A program made the position numbers and the translations under genes. A DNA stretch of 64,000 bases from an uncultured Oscillospiraceae bacterium (GTDB taxonomy: Bacteria > Bacillota > Clostridia > Oscillospirales > Oscillospiraceae): assembly GCA_934667095.1 (NCBI GenBank), contig CAKULE010000004.1:62001-126000 (forward strand), read 5' to 3'. Of the stretch, positions 32,626 to 41,145 are shown piece after piece; the stretch's first letter is position 1; every line of letters starts with the position of its first letter. The notes under the pieces are model-generated. The model was not told the origin of the DNA, did no database searches, and saw nothing but the letters and a program-made list of their open reading frames with translations.

Positions 32626-33222
32626 TCAGCTCTCGCTGATAACGCCAAGATATTTGGCCGCCTTCCGGCGGATGCGCTGGATCGCATTGTCCACGGATTT
32701 TTTGCTTCGCCCTGTCTGCTGTGCGATTTCAGCACAGGAACAGCCGTCCAGATAGAGCGCCAATATCCGCCGCTCCAACAGAGACAGCCGGCGGTTCAGT
32801 CCCTCCAGACGCTCTGCGACCTCTTCCCTGCCGATGAGATTCTCCTCTGGCCCGGTCTGGGGCTGGAGCTGCTCTGCGTGCGCTTCCATAGAGACGCTGC
32901 GGTTCAGAGGGGTGTGCTTCTCCCGGGCGGCGGAGGTCACTGCCGAACGGACACGGTTGCGGATACATACCTCGGCAAAGGTCCGAAAAGAGGCTTCCCG
33001 GGTGCCGTCAAAAGAGCGGATCGCACTCAAAAGGCCTAGCATGGCCTCCTGCGAGAGATCCTCGCTGTCGCCCCCAGCCAGAAAATAGGGGCGGGCACAG
33101 GCCCGGGCAAAGCGCCGATAACGGAGCACCAGAAGCTCCTCCGCCTGTGTGTCCTTTTGCGCCGCCAGCCGACAGAGGAGCTCGTCAGACAGTTCAGTTT
33201 TACTTGTTTCGGTAATATCCAT
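32626..33222 (-). CDS. sigH: RNA polymerase sigma factor SigH (sporulation sigma-H)
   Basis: Sigma-H directs early sporulation and transition-phase genes. The 198-residue product has region 2 (GGDSEDLSQEAMLGLLSAIR, then FDGTREASFRTFAEVCIRNR) and region 4.2 (LDGCSCAEIAQQTGRSKKSV, then DNAIQRIRRKAAKYL), closely following B. subtilis SigH. The ATG is 6 nt behind AAAGG. A consensus sigma-A promoter lies just upstream. In many Firmicutes sigH lies near rlmB or secE, so this location differs, but the sequence match is good. Confidence 0.88.
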   Translation of the reverse strand: MDITETSKTELSDELLCRLAAQKDTQAEELLVLRYRRFARACARPYFLAGGDSEDLSQEAMLGLLSAIRSFDGTREASFRTFAEVCIRNRVRSAVTSAAREKHTPLNRSVSMEAHAEQLQPQTGPEENLIGREEVAERLEGLNRRLSLLERRILALYLDGCSCAEIAQQTGRSKKSVDNAIQRIRRKAAKYLGVISES

Positions 33223-33237
33223 AAACAACCTTTATCA

Positions 33238-33266
33238 TTATTAGCATAAAACTGTACAAATGTCAA
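33238..33266 (-). promoter_or_regulatory. Sigma-A promoter of sigH
   Basis: Read leftward: TTGACA, 17 nt, TAATAA, with the sigH ATG 16 bp after the -10, so the transcript leader would be very short. Confidence 0.6.
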
Positions 33267-33298
33267 CCTATTTTTCGGTTTTTTCTAAAAACGACCCA

Positions 33299-34663
33299 TC
33301 AGTTTTCCTGACGCTTGATCAGATTCGCCAAATCCTCCGCCACAGACCGTGCCAGAGCGGCGTCAGACGCCTCTACCATCACGCGGACGAGAGCCTCGGT
33401 ACCGGAGGGGCGGATCAAAATGCGGCCGTCTCCGGCCATCTGAGCCTCCTTGGCAGCGATCGCATCCCGCAGCCAATCTGCGCCCATGACCCGCTGCTTG
33501 GCTGCGTTATCCGCCACGGGAACATTGATGAGCTCCTGCGGGAACCGGCGGCAGGCTCCAAACACCTCAGAGGCCTTTTTGCCGCTGCGGTGCAGCAGGT
33601 TCAGAACCTGCAGCGCCGTGAGCTCGCCGTCACCGGTGGTGGCGTGGGCGAGGAAGATCATATGGCCGGACTGCTCACCGCCCAGTGCGTAGCCTTTCTC
33701 CAGCATCCGCTCCAGCACATTGCGGTCGCCCACGGCGGTACATTCCAGCGTCATGCCGTGATCCTGGGCAAAGCTGTGGAGGCCGATATTGCTCATGACT
33801 GTGGCTACCACGGTGCCGCCGGGCAGCTTTCCGCGGCCCAGCAGGTCCAGCCCGCAGGCAGCCATGATCTGGTCGCCGTCGATGAGCTCTCCCCTCTCGT
33901 CCACGGCCAAACAACGGTCGGCATCTCCATCGAAGGCAATGCCGATGTCATAGCCGCCGGCTTTCACCATGGCGGACAGCGCGTCGATGTGGGTAGAGCC
34001 GCACTTGGCGTTGATGTTGACTCCGTCCGGATCGGCGTTGATGACGTCGGTACGGAGGCCGTCAAAGCGGCCAAAGAGCCGGGCGGCGGTGGCAGAGGCC
34101 GCACCATTGGCGCAGTCCACCAGAATCCGCAGGCCGCTCAGATCGGATTCCACGGTGCCCTCCAGATGGTCGATATAGTCCTCAGATGCCTTGGGTGCTG
34201 CGTAGCTCACCTTGCCGATGTCCCCGTGGGTCTTCATGGGGATGTTGTTGTGGCCGAAGAGAACGATGTCCTCGATCTTTTCCTCCAGCGCGTCGGACAG
34301 CTTGAAGCCCTGACCGTTGAAAATCTTGATTCCGTTGTGTTCGAAGGGGTTGTGACTGGCGGAAATGACGATGCCGGCGTCGGCGTGCTCATCCACCGTC
34401 ACCCAGGCCACGCCGGGGGTGGGCAGAGTGCCGAGGTCCAGCACGTTGGCCCCGGCGGTGCACAGGCCGGCGATGAGCGCGCCCTTCAGCAGGTCGCCGG
34501 AGATGCGGGTGTCCTTGCCGATGGTGACAAGGGGCTTCTCCCCTGCCTTCTTTTCCCGGGCCAGCACCGCCGCGGCGGCCAGACCCACTTTATAGGCCAG
34601 ATCGGCATCCAGCCCGGCGTTGACCACGCCGCGGATGCCATCGGTCCCAAAGAGTTTACCCAT
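33299..34663 (-). CDS. glmM: Phosphoglucosamine mutase
   Basis: Converts glucosamine-6-phosphate to glucosamine-1-phosphate for UDP-GlcNAc and cell wall synthesis. The 454-residue product has GTDGIRG near 6, the phosphoserine loop VISASHNPFEHNG near 100, the metal loop FDGDADRC near 245 and the phosphate-binding IRPSGTEALVRVM near 425. The SdpI-like gene ends 15 bp upstream. Confidence 0.96.
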   Translation of the reverse strand: MGKLFGTDGIRGVVNAGLDADLAYKVGLAAAAVLAREKKAGEKPLVTIGKDTRISGDLLKGALIAGLCTAGANVLDLGTLPTPGVAWVTVDEHADAGIVISASHNPFEHNGIKIFNGQGFKLSDALEEKIEDIVLFGHNNIPMKTHGDIGKVSYAAPKASEDYIDHLEGTVESDLSGLRILVDCANGAASATAARLFGRFDGLRTDVINADPDGVNINAKCGSTHIDALSAMVKAGGYDIGIAFDGDADRCLAVDERGELIDGDQIMAACGLDLLGRGKLPGGTVVATVMSNIGLHSFAQDHGMTLECTAVGDRNVLERMLEKGYALGGEQSGHMIFLAHATTGDGELTALQVLNLLHRSGKKASEVFGACRRFPQELINVPVADNAAKQRVMGADWLRDAIAAKEAQMAGDGRILIRPSGTEALVRVMVEASDAALARSVAEDLANLIKRQEN

Positions 34664-34678
34664 ATTATTTCACCTCAA

Positions 34679-35059
34679 TCAAATTCCAAATACACGCTTC
34701 AGTGCCCGCTCCGTCGCGGCAAGTGATGCAGCAGCAGGCAGCAATTCAAGGCACGTAATGATCCCGCCGAATATGCCGACCGTGCTAACATCCAGCGTGA
34801 CAATTCCCAAGAAAATCATAGATAAAACAGCGAAAACAGCAGAAAACCATCCGCACTTTACCCATATTTTCCCGCAATGCCTATGGGCATAATCCCAAGC
34901 CTGTTTGCTGGACATGGAGCGCCGGGTGCGATAGCCGAAAACAGCATTGATGGAGCTCGGCGGCCGTCGCTGCCAGCGATACCCTAAAAACAGCATGGCG
35001 GCCGGGAGAAGAAGAGTACAGGCAAACATAAATATATAAAACCCGACCATACCGCTCAC
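34679..35059 (-). CDS. SdpI/YhfL-family membrane protein
   Basis: A 126-residue protein with three predicted membrane helices (FYIFMFACTLLLPAAMLFL; FSAVFAVLSMIFLGIVTL; a weaker third) and the SdpI-type segment FGYRTRRSMSSKQAWDYAHRHCGK near 42-65. In B. subtilis SdpI is an immunity protein against the SdpC toxin; most family members have unknown roles and no toxin gene is seen here. It sits between ruvB and glmM. Confidence 0.75.
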   Translation of the reverse strand: MSGMVGFYIFMFACTLLLPAAMLFLGYRWQRRPPSSINAVFGYRTRRSMSSKQAWDYAHRHCGKIWVKCGWFSAVFAVLSMIFLGIVTLDVSTVGIFGGIITCLELLPAAASLAATERALKRVFGI

Positions 35060-35065
35060 TCCATT

Positions 35066-36127
35066 TTACAGCGTCAGCTGGTCCATGCCACCGCCGCCGG
35101 GGATGGGCAGGCCGAGATGCTCATAGGCCTTGGGCGTGACGCAGCGGCCCCGGGGAGTGCGTGTCAGGAAGCCCAGCTGCATGAGATAGGGTTCGTAGAC
35201 ATCCTCCAGCGTGACCGATTCCTCGTTGATGGTGGCGGCCAGCGTGTCCAGCCCAACAGGACCGCCATTGTAATGCTCGATGATGCTGCGCAGCATCCTG
35301 CGGTCGATGTCATCCAGTCCCAGCCAGTCGATCTCCAGCGCCCGGAGGGCCCTGTCGGCCACATCCCGGGTGATGACGCCGCCGGCGGTGACCTGCGCGA
35401 AGTCCCGCACCCGGCGGAGCATCCGGTTGGCGATGCGGGGGGTGCCCCGGCTGCGGCGGGCGATCTCCAGCGCACCGTCGTCCTCAATGGGGACGCCCAG
35501 AATACCTGCCGACCGCTTGACGATGAGGGCCAGTTCTTCGGGGGTGTAGAGTTCCAACCGGAGGGTGACGCCGAAACGGTCCCGAAGGGGCGCGGAGAGC
35601 TGTCCTGCCCGGGTGGTGGCGCCGATGAGGGTGAACTTGGGCAGGTCCAACCGGATGGAGTTGGCCGAGGGGCCCTTGCCGATGATGATATCGATGGCGT
35701 AGTCCTCCATGGCCGGGTAGAGGATCTCCTCAACCTGCCGGTTCAGGCGGTGGATCTCATCCACGAAGAGGATGTCATTCTCCTGCAGATTGGTGAGCAG
35801 GGCCGCCAGATCGCCTGGCTTCTCGATGGCAGGGCCGGAGGTGATGCGGATATTGACCCCCATCTCGTTGGCAATGATACCGGACAGGGTGGTCTTGCCC
35901 AGACCCGGAGGGCCGTGGAGCAGGACATGGTCCAGAGGCTCGCTGCGCAGCTTTGCCGCCCGGATGAAAATTTCAAGGTTGCTCTTGGCTTTTTCCTGCC
36001 CGATGTACTCCGCCAACGTTTTGGGCCGCAGGGAGCCCTCCCCCTCATCCTCCGGGGTGAGAGTAGTGGTCACCAGCGGCGCGAGGTCCTCAGACTCGAC
36101 CCCCTGACTGGAAAAATCAATGGACAA
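35066..36127 (-). CDS. ruvB: Holliday junction branch migration ATPase RuvB
   Basis: The hexameric motor of the RuvAB complex. The 353-residue product has Walker [10 protein letters not shown] near 70, Walker B FVDEIHRL near 120, the arginine finger region near RDRFGV, and the winged-helix C terminus with [10 protein letters not shown]. It follows ruvA by 13 bp in the order ruvC-ruvA-ruvB. Confidence 0.97.
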   Translation of the reverse strand: MSIDFSSQGVESEDLAPLVTTTLTPEDEGEGSLRPKTLAEYIGQEKAKSNLEIFIRAAKLRSEPLDHVLLHGPPGLGKTTLSGIIANEMGVNIRITSGPAIEKPGDLAALLTNLQENDILFVDEIHRLNRQVEEILYPAMEDYAIDIIIGKGPSANSIRLDLPKFTLIGATTRAGQLSAPLRDRFGVTLRLELYTPEELALIVKRSAGILGVPIEDDGALEIARRSRGTPRIANRMLRRVRDFAQVTAGGVITRDVADRALRALEIDWLGLDDIDRRMLRSIIEHYNGGPVGLDTLAATINEESVTLEDVYEPYLMQLGFLTRTPRGRCVTPKAYEHLGLPIPGGGGMDQLTL

Positions 36128-36140
36128 TCCCCTCTCCCCC

Positions 36141-36743
36141 TTACTTTACCATCTTTTTCAGACACTGCTTGATGATCTGCTCCAGCGTCAAGCTCTCCAG
36201 ATCGAGGCCCTTCAGGGCCATGACGATCTCCTGCTGGCTGTAGCCCAGAACGGCCAGCGCGGCGGAGGCCTCGCTGGTCTTATCCTGCGGGATCACCGTG
36301 GAACCGCAGGCAAAGTTCTCCATGCCGCCTGTGGTGAACTGCCCCTTGGACAGCTTATCCTTCAGCTCAAGAATGATGCGCTGGGCGATCTTCTTTCCCA
36401 CGCCGGGGGCGGAGGTCAGCGCCTTCTCATTGCCGGAGACGATGGCCAAGGCAAAGCTATCCGGGCTGTTGCAGGAGAGAATGGCCAGTGCGGCCTTGGG
36501 GCCGACTCCGGACACGCCCAAAAGCATCCTGAAGGTGGCCAGCTCCTGCTCGGAGGCGAAGCCGTAGAGCTCGAAAATCTCTTCCTTGACATAGGGCATG
36601 GTGTAAAGCTTTGATACCTTACCAACGTTGAGCGCAGAGAGTGTGTAGGCCGTTGTATTGCAGGCATATCCCACCCCGCCGCAGTCGATGACTGCCAGAT
36701 TCGGGGCGATATGAGCCACGGGGCCCTGCACGTAATAAAACAT
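36141..36743 (-). CDS. ruvA: Holliday junction DNA-binding protein RuvA
   Basis: Binds four-way junctions and recruits RuvB. The 200-residue product has the N-terminal OB-fold ([15 protein letters not shown]), two helix-hairpin-helix motifs ([16 protein letters not shown] near 74 and [15 protein letters not shown] near 108) and the C-terminal RuvB-binding three-helix domain. Same transcript as ruvC and ruvB. Confidence 0.96.
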   Translation of the reverse strand: MFYYVQGPVAHIAPNLAVIDCGGVGYACNTTAYTLSALNVGKVSKLYTMPYVKEEIFELYGFASEQELATFRMLLGVSGVGPKAALAILSCNSPDSFALAIVSGNEKALTSAPGVGKKIAQRIILELKDKLSKGQFTTGGMENFACGSTVIPQDKTSEASAALAVLGYSQQEIVMALKGLDLESLTLEQIIKQCLKKMVK

Positions 36744-36760
36744 GGAAATCCCTCCGAGTT

Positions 36761-37249
36761 TCAGATTCCGGCCAGCAGAGAGGTAGAGGAACGGGCGTGG
36801 CAGAGAGCGATGGCCACGGCGTCGGCCGCGTCGTCCGGCTTGGGCACTGCGGAGAGCCCCAGAATCCGTTTGGTCATGTCCATGACCTGCCGCTTCTCCG
36901 CCTTGCCGTAGCCTACTACGGCCTGCTTCACCTGAGACGGGTTGTATTCGTAGATTGGCAGGCCGTTTTTCTCCGCGGTCATGAGGATGACCCCGCGGGC
37001 CTGCGCCACACCGATACCGGTGGTGACGTTGTTATTGAAGAACAGCTCCTCGATGGCCAGCGCGTCCGGGTGGAACTGGCCGATGAGCTCCTCCATATCC
37101 CGCCCGATCTGCCACAGACGGGCAGACAGACGCACCCCGGCGGGTGTATTGATGGCTCCGCAGGCCACCATCCGCTGGCGCATGCCCTGACTTTCCACCA
37201 GACCGAAGCCCACGATGGCGTAGCCCGGGTCGATCCCAAGGATCAGCAC
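36761..37249 (-). CDS. ruvC: Crossover junction endodeoxyribonuclease RuvC
   Basis: Cleaves Holliday junctions. The 162-residue product has the four acidic catalytic residues: Asp in LGIDPGYA near 7, Glu in IEELFF near 68, and the Asp pair in KPDDAADAVAIALCH near 140. I place the start at GTG behind GGGGGTGAT; the open frame reaches six codons further to a TTG without a signal. First gene of ruvCAB. Confidence 0.95.
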   Translation of the reverse strand: MLILGIDPGYAIVGFGLVESQGMRQRMVACGAINTPAGVRLSARLWQIGRDMEELIGQFHPDALAIEELFFNNNVTTGIGVAQARGVILMTAEKNGLPIYEYNPSQVKQAVVGYGKAEKRQVMDMTKRILGLSAVPKPDDAADAVAIALCHARSSTSLLAGI

Positions 37250-37310
37250 AGGATCACCCCCAACCAAGTATCAAAATATTTTACCACACAGAGCGTCCAA
37301 AGGCAAGGGA

Positions 37311-37351
37311 AAACGGCAGACAGTCCCCGTATTTGAGACTGTCTGCCGTTT
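37311..37351 (-). terminator. Terminator after xerD
   Basis: AAACGGCAGACAGTC and GACTGTCTGCCGTTT form a 15-bp perfect stem. Read leftward it ends TTT then CCCTTGCC, so the T run is short. Confidence 0.75.
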
Positions 37352-37371
37352 AAGACTGGTACAGTGCCAGG

Positions 37372-38259
37372 TCAGGCCCTTGGATGGGCCTTTGCGTACA
37401 CGTCGCGCAGCTTCTGGTTGACCACCTGCGTATAGATTTGGGTGGATGAGATGTCCGCATGGCCCAGCATCTCCTGAATGGAGCGCAGGTCCGCCCCGTT
37501 CTCCAGCAGATGGGCCGCAAAGGAATGGCGCAGGGTGTGGGGCGTGATGTCCTTGCTGATGCCCGCCTTTTCCTGATAGTGCTTCACGATTTTCCAGAAG
37601 CCCTGCCGGCTCATGCGGTCGCCGTTCATGTTGACGAACAGGGCGCTCTCATGAGGGCCCTCCAGCAACTGCGGCCGCACGTCATTGATGTATCCCGCCA
37701 GCGCCCGGACCGCTGCCTTATACAGCGGAATGATGCGCTCACGGCTCTTGCCGGCGCAGCGGATGAAGCCAACGGAGAGATTCACATCCGAGAGGTCCAG
37801 AGCGATGAGCTCAGACACCCGGATGCCCGTGGCGTACAGGACCTCCAGCATGGCCTTATCCCGGCAGCCCTTGGCATCCGTGGGGTCGGGCTGCTCCAGA
37901 AACAGGTCTACCTCCCGGTTGGTCAGGATCTCCGGGAGCCGACGCTCCAGCTTGGTGGGCGTAAAGCCCTTGGCGGGGTTGTACGGCGTATAATGCCCGG
38001 CCACCATATAGCAGTAAAAGGACTTGAGGGCAGCAACGGAACGCACCACCGTGGCGTCGGATTTGCCCTTGGCAGACAGGTACGCGGCATACTGCCGCAC
38101 ATCATCCCGGGTGACCTGCGGCAAGGCGATGCCCTCCCCGTCCAGCCACTGGGAGAACTGCCGCACATCCCGCAGATAGGAGCTGAGGGTGTTCTCGGAC
38201 GCCTTCTTTTCTTTGCTCAGCCAGCTCTCGTAACCGGACAGATAGTCCATGACCCTCAC
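37372..38259 (-). CDS. xerD: Tyrosine recombinase XerD
   Basis: Partner of XerC in dimer resolution at dif. The 295-residue product has the catalytic residues Arg in ATGIRVSEL, Lys near GKSRERI, HTLRHSFAAH, LGHADISSTQIYTQV with the nucleophile Tyr. It sits next to spoIIM, as ripX/xerD does in B. subtilis, supporting XerD over XerC. Start at MRVMDYL; the ATG three codons later is an alternative. Confidence 0.92.
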   Translation of the reverse strand: MRVMDYLSGYESWLSKEKKASENTLSSYLRDVRQFSQWLDGEGIALPQVTRDDVRQYAAYLSAKGKSDATVVRSVAALKSFYCYMVAGHYTPYNPAKGFTPTKLERRLPEILTNREVDLFLEQPDPTDAKGCRDKAMLEVLYATGIRVSELIALDLSDVNLSVGFIRCAGKSRERIIPLYKAAVRALAGYINDVRPQLLEGPHESALFVNMNGDRMSRQGFWKIVKHYQEKAGISKDITPHTLRHSFAAHLLENGADLRSIQEMLGHADISSTQIYTQVVNQKLRDVYAKAHPRA

Positions 38260-38271
38260 CTCCTCTTTCCT

Positions 38272-38874
38272 TTAAAAATATCTGGCCCAGATGACCGAGA
38301 CCAGCCCCGGCGAGACCAGCCGCTGAAGCAGAATGGCCAGCACCGTTGTCAGAAATGCCCCTGCCACAGGAACAGCACGGCTTGCCGCAGAAGGCCGCTC
38401 CCCGCCGCGCAGGCGGCCGACCGCCGCCCTGAAGCCCGGACAGGCCACAGCAAACAGGGCGGGGAGCCCCAGCAGCGCGGATACGCCCAGCAGGGCCCAA
38501 GCCGCCCAAAGACCATCCACCCCCAGCAGAGACGCAAAGCTCCCTGCCGTGAAGCACAGAAGAAATCCCCGCAGGAACAGCAGCACCGGGATGCCCGCCG
38601 CGCCCAGCGCTGTCAGGCTGAGCACACATGCTATAAGCGGCCAGCGGAGCTGATCCCAGACGGCCCTCAGCAGGGGCTGCCGCTGGCCGTCTGCAGTCTG
38701 CGCCAGGCAGGCCCGCAGCGTGTCCGCCAGCGCGCTGTCCGGTGTCCGTAGTGCTGCAAAAAGGAGCCCCGACACGGCCCCCGCCGCAAAGCAGAGCCCG
38801 GGCACGATCAGATAGCCGAGCGCCTCCCGGGAAAGGTTTATGCCGGCCCGCGGCCGTTTTGCCGATCCTGCCAT
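38272..38874 (-). CDS. spoIIM: Stage II sporulation protein M
   Basis: With SpoIID and SpoIIP, SpoIIM drives peptidoglycan remodelling for engulfment. The 200-residue product has about five membrane helices (e.g. LGYLIVPGLCFAAGAVSGLL; LLLFLRGFLLCFTAGSFASL) with the conserved LFLRGF motif. It is 12 bp upstream of xerD in the same direction, a conserved Firmicute pairing. Mother-cell sigma-E control is expected from the family. Confidence 0.88.
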   Translation of the reverse strand: MAGSAKRPRAGINLSREALGYLIVPGLCFAAGAVSGLLFAALRTPDSALADTLRACLAQTADGQRQPLLRAVWDQLRWPLIACVLSLTALGAAGIPVLLFLRGFLLCFTAGSFASLLGVDGLWAAWALLGVSALLGLPALFAVACPGFRAAVGRLRGGERPSAASRAVPVAGAFLTTVLAILLQRLVSPGLVSVIWARYF

Positions 38875-39398
38875 ATGAGATCACCTCATAGACAGGCTAT
38901 TCACAGCCGCGCGGTGCTATGCCAAAACTCCAGCGCAAAGGTAGAAAAACACACGGCTCACGCCGTGTGCAAAAACGGACTTGATCTATTGTCTCAACTA
39001 TACACCGCTCAGGGGATGAGCGCAAGAGCTTTCCGGCAATCTCTTAAAATTTGTGTTTTATGCATATGTTTTATGTAAATGATGTTATGTATACCCTCGA
39101 AACTTTGCCGATGAAGCAAGGCCTGCCTCCCCTATCTTGTGTGCTTGGTTGACCCAAAGCCAAAATCTTGATTTTCGCCGTCAGGCAAGGCGTTTTTATC
39201 GGTTTGTCTCCCAACCGAAATGGAAAATTCAAGGATTTAATTTCTCCGTCGTTTTCACAAGAGTGCCCGCCGCCTTGTGGGCTCTGCCTCCCTGTGACCG
39301 TTTTATGTCCCCGGCAGCAGGAGGCTGTCGGCCGACCGATGGCCGGCATAGACTGGGGCGGCAGGAATGCCATATCCAACCCAAGGAGGTAAACTGCT
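38875..39398. other. 524-bp non-coding interval between spoIIM and cotJ
   Basis: No convincing gene is seen; open frames here lack ribosome-binding sites. Contents: on the - strand ACACGGC-GTGA-GCCGTGT followed by TGTTTTT (38948-38969), a small terminator-like hairpin with no known gene before it; CGCTCA/TGAGCG nearby; an AT-rich patch at 39045-39085; and several short stem-loops on the + strand between 39175 and 39355. A leftward small RNA ending at the hairpin is possible. The cotJ promoter must lie near the right end but no clear sigma-E match was found. Confidence 0.5.
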
Positions 39399-39854
39399 TT
39401 GGAATTTGAACCTGTCCCCCGCCCCTGCGATGACGCCGCCGGCGAGCTGCCGTCCTGTGCGCCGCTGGCGGTCCCATACGTTCCCTTTCAGCAGAACGAC
39501 CCGAAGAAGTACACCCAGACCGATGCGCTGGCCAATGGGACACTGTTTCCCGGCCTGAATCTCCCATTCCACCTTAAGACCACCCCCTCCTCTCTGTCGG
39601 AGAGCGCTGTGCTGGAGCTTCAGGCATTAGATTTTGTGCTGGATGAGCTGGGACTCTATCTGGATACCCACAAGTCGGACACCGAGGCATTTCAGCTCTA
39701 CCGGCAGTACAATAAGCTGGCCCAAGAGGGGCGTCGCCGGTATGAGGCGAAGTACGGGCCGCTGACCAAAATGGCCGCGGCGGAGATGGAGTGCTACACG
39801 TGGCTCAATGACCCGTGGCCGTGGGAGTACCAGCAGGAAGGAGGCGCGCGCTGA
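39399..39854 (+). CDS. cotJB: CotJA-CotJB fusion spore coat protein
   Basis: The 151-residue product joins two normally separate coat proteins. Residues about 20-58 match CotJA (PLAVPYVPFQQNDPKKYTQT, then LFPGLNLPF), and about 70-146 match CotJB (ALDFVLDELGLYLDTH, then YGPLTK and WLNDPWPWEYQ). TTG start 8 nt behind AAGGAGGT. cotJC begins right at the stop, giving the usual cotJ order in one transcript. In B. subtilis CotJA and CotJB are separate proteins of under 90 residues. No internal stop or start suggests the join is an error. Confidence 0.85.
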   Translation: MEFEPVPRPCDDAAGELPSCAPLAVPYVPFQQNDPKKYTQTDALANGTLFPGLNLPFHLKTTPSSLSESAVLELQALDFVLDELGLYLDTHKSDTEAFQLYRQYNKLAQEGRRRYEAKYGPLTKMAAAEMECYTWLNDPWPWEYQQEGGAR

Positions 39855-40466
39855 ATGTTCATCTATGAGAAAAAACTGCAGTTCCCGGTAAAGATCAAAA
39901 CGCCCAACCCCAAGTTGGCGGCGGCCATCATCAGCCAGTACGGCGGGCCGGATGGCGAGCTGGGGGCTTCCCTGCGCTACCTGTCCCAGCGGTATTCCAT
40001 GCCCTACCCCGCACTCAAGGGCCTGCTCACCGATATCGGCACTGAGGAACTGGGCCACATGGAGATGGTGGCGGCCGTCGTCCACCAGTTGACCCGGAAC
40101 CTCACGCCCCAACAGGTCAAGGAGGCTGGCTTTGACGCCTATTTCGTAGACCACACCACTGGCGTTTATCCGCAGTTTGCATCGGGTTATCCGTGGTCGG
40201 CAGCCACGATGCAGGTCACTGGCGACGTCATTGCTGACCTGACCGAGGACCTCGCCGCCGAGCAGAAGGCCCGGGTCACCTACGATAATATTCTCCGCCT
40301 CTCCGATGACCCGGACGTGACCAACGTCATCCGCTTCCTGCGGGAGCGTGAGATTGTCCATTTCCAGCGCTTCGGCGAGGCCATCGAGCTGGCCAAGGAA
40401 AAAATGGACCAGAAGAACATCTATCTGACCAACCCCGCCTTCGACACCGGAAAAGTCAACGGCTGA
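39855..40466 (+). CDS. cotJC: CotJC, manganese-catalase-like spore coat protein
   Basis: A 203-residue Mn-catalase family protein in spore coats, thought to remove hydrogen peroxide. The ferritin-like metal ligands are visible in GTEELGHMEM near 60 and LAAEQKARVTYDN plus REREIVHFQRFGEA near 170. It starts on the cotJAB stop region with its ribosome-binding site AGGAGG inside the upstream gene. Confidence 0.93.
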   Translation: MFIYEKKLQFPVKIKTPNPKLAAAIISQYGGPDGELGASLRYLSQRYSMPYPALKGLLTDIGTEELGHMEMVAAVVHQLTRNLTPQQVKEAGFDAYFVDHTTGVYPQFASGYPWSAATMQVTGDVIADLTEDLAAEQKARVTYDNILRLSDDPDVTNVIRFLREREIVHFQRFGEAIELAKEKMDQKNIYLTNPAFDTGKVNG

Positions 40467-40470
40467 CCTC

Positions 40471-40499
40471 TTGCCATTCTCTCTGGCCTGCGGTATACT
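40471..40499 (+). promoter_or_regulatory. Sigma-A promoter of the cyclo-ligase gene
   Basis: TTGCCA, 17 nt, TATACT, ending 22 bp before the ATG. It gives the next gene vegetative expression separate from the sporulation gene cotJC. Confidence 0.75.
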
Positions 40500-40521
40500 T
40501 GCCGCAGAGGAGGGGAAGGCG

Positions 40522-41100
40522 ATGGACACTCAGAAGGAAAAACCCGCCCAGCGCGAGGCCTGTCTTGCTCGCAGGAGGGCACTGCCGCCTGAAGTGCGCA
40601 CCGCCCGCAGTGCAGATATCTGCCGTTGGTTGGAAACTTTGTCCCAGCTGCAGGCGGCACGGACCATCCTCTCTTATGCGGCCACAAGGGACGAGGTGGA
40701 TCTGAGCTGCTTTCACTGCTGGGCGCAGGCGCAAGGCAAGCGGTTGGCCTTTCCCATCTCCTATCCTGGAGGTGTCATGGAGGCCGCAGTCCCCTGCGCT
40801 GCGGAGGATTGGAGCGTGGGGAGGTATGGGCTGCGGGTCCCGGTGCGCGAGCGGTCCGTTCTTCTGGCTCCGGAGGAGCTGGACGCAGTCCTTGTCCCCT
40901 GTGTTGGCTTTGATGCCGCAGGCGGCCGAATCGGCCACGGGGCAGGCTATTATGACCGGTACCTGCCCTTCTGCACCCATGCGGCAGCAATCGCTGTAGC
41001 CTTCGAGGTCCAGCGGGCTCCGCGGATCGCGCTGGAGCCTACCGATCGGCCAATGAACACTGTGGTGACCGAGAACGGAGTATTCCCCTACCGGAAATAA
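40522..41100 (+). CDS. 5-formyltetrahydrofolate cyclo-ligase
   Basis: Converts 5-formyl-THF to 5,10-methenyl-THF with ATP. The 192-residue product has the N-terminal REACLARRRALPP (ATP site region) and the family signature GRIGHGAGYYDRYL near 140. ATG behind AGGAGGGGAAGG, just after a sigma-A promoter. Monocistronic with its own terminator. Confidence 0.92.
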   Translation: MDTQKEKPAQREACLARRRALPPEVRTARSADICRWLETLSQLQAARTILSYAATRDEVDLSCFHCWAQAQGKRLAFPISYPGGVMEAAVPCAAEDWSVGRYGLRVPVRERSVLLAPEELDAVLVPCVGFDAAGGRIGHGAGYYDRYLPFCTHAAAIAVAFEVQRAPRIALEPTDRPMNTVVTENGVFPYRK

Positions 41101-41101
41101 G

Positions 41102-41135
41102 AAAAAGCCCCGCAGCGAGAGCCGCGGGGCTTTTT
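41102..41135. terminator. Bidirectional terminator between the cyclo-ligase and lipoprotein genes
   Basis: AAAAAGCCCCGC pairs with GCGGGGCTTTTT around a 10-nt loop, between convergent genes. Confidence 0.9.
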
Positions 41136-41145
41136 GCAGCTTAAC

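Noticed and set aside
33260..34726. 488-codon + frame opposite glmM
   Set aside because: Antisense shadow of a conserved gene; composition reflects complement codons and there is no known domain.
39071..39379. 102-codon - frame in the spoIIM-cotJ gap
   Set aside because: No ribosome-binding site, no recognisable domain, and composition unlike the neighbouring genes; treated as non-coding.
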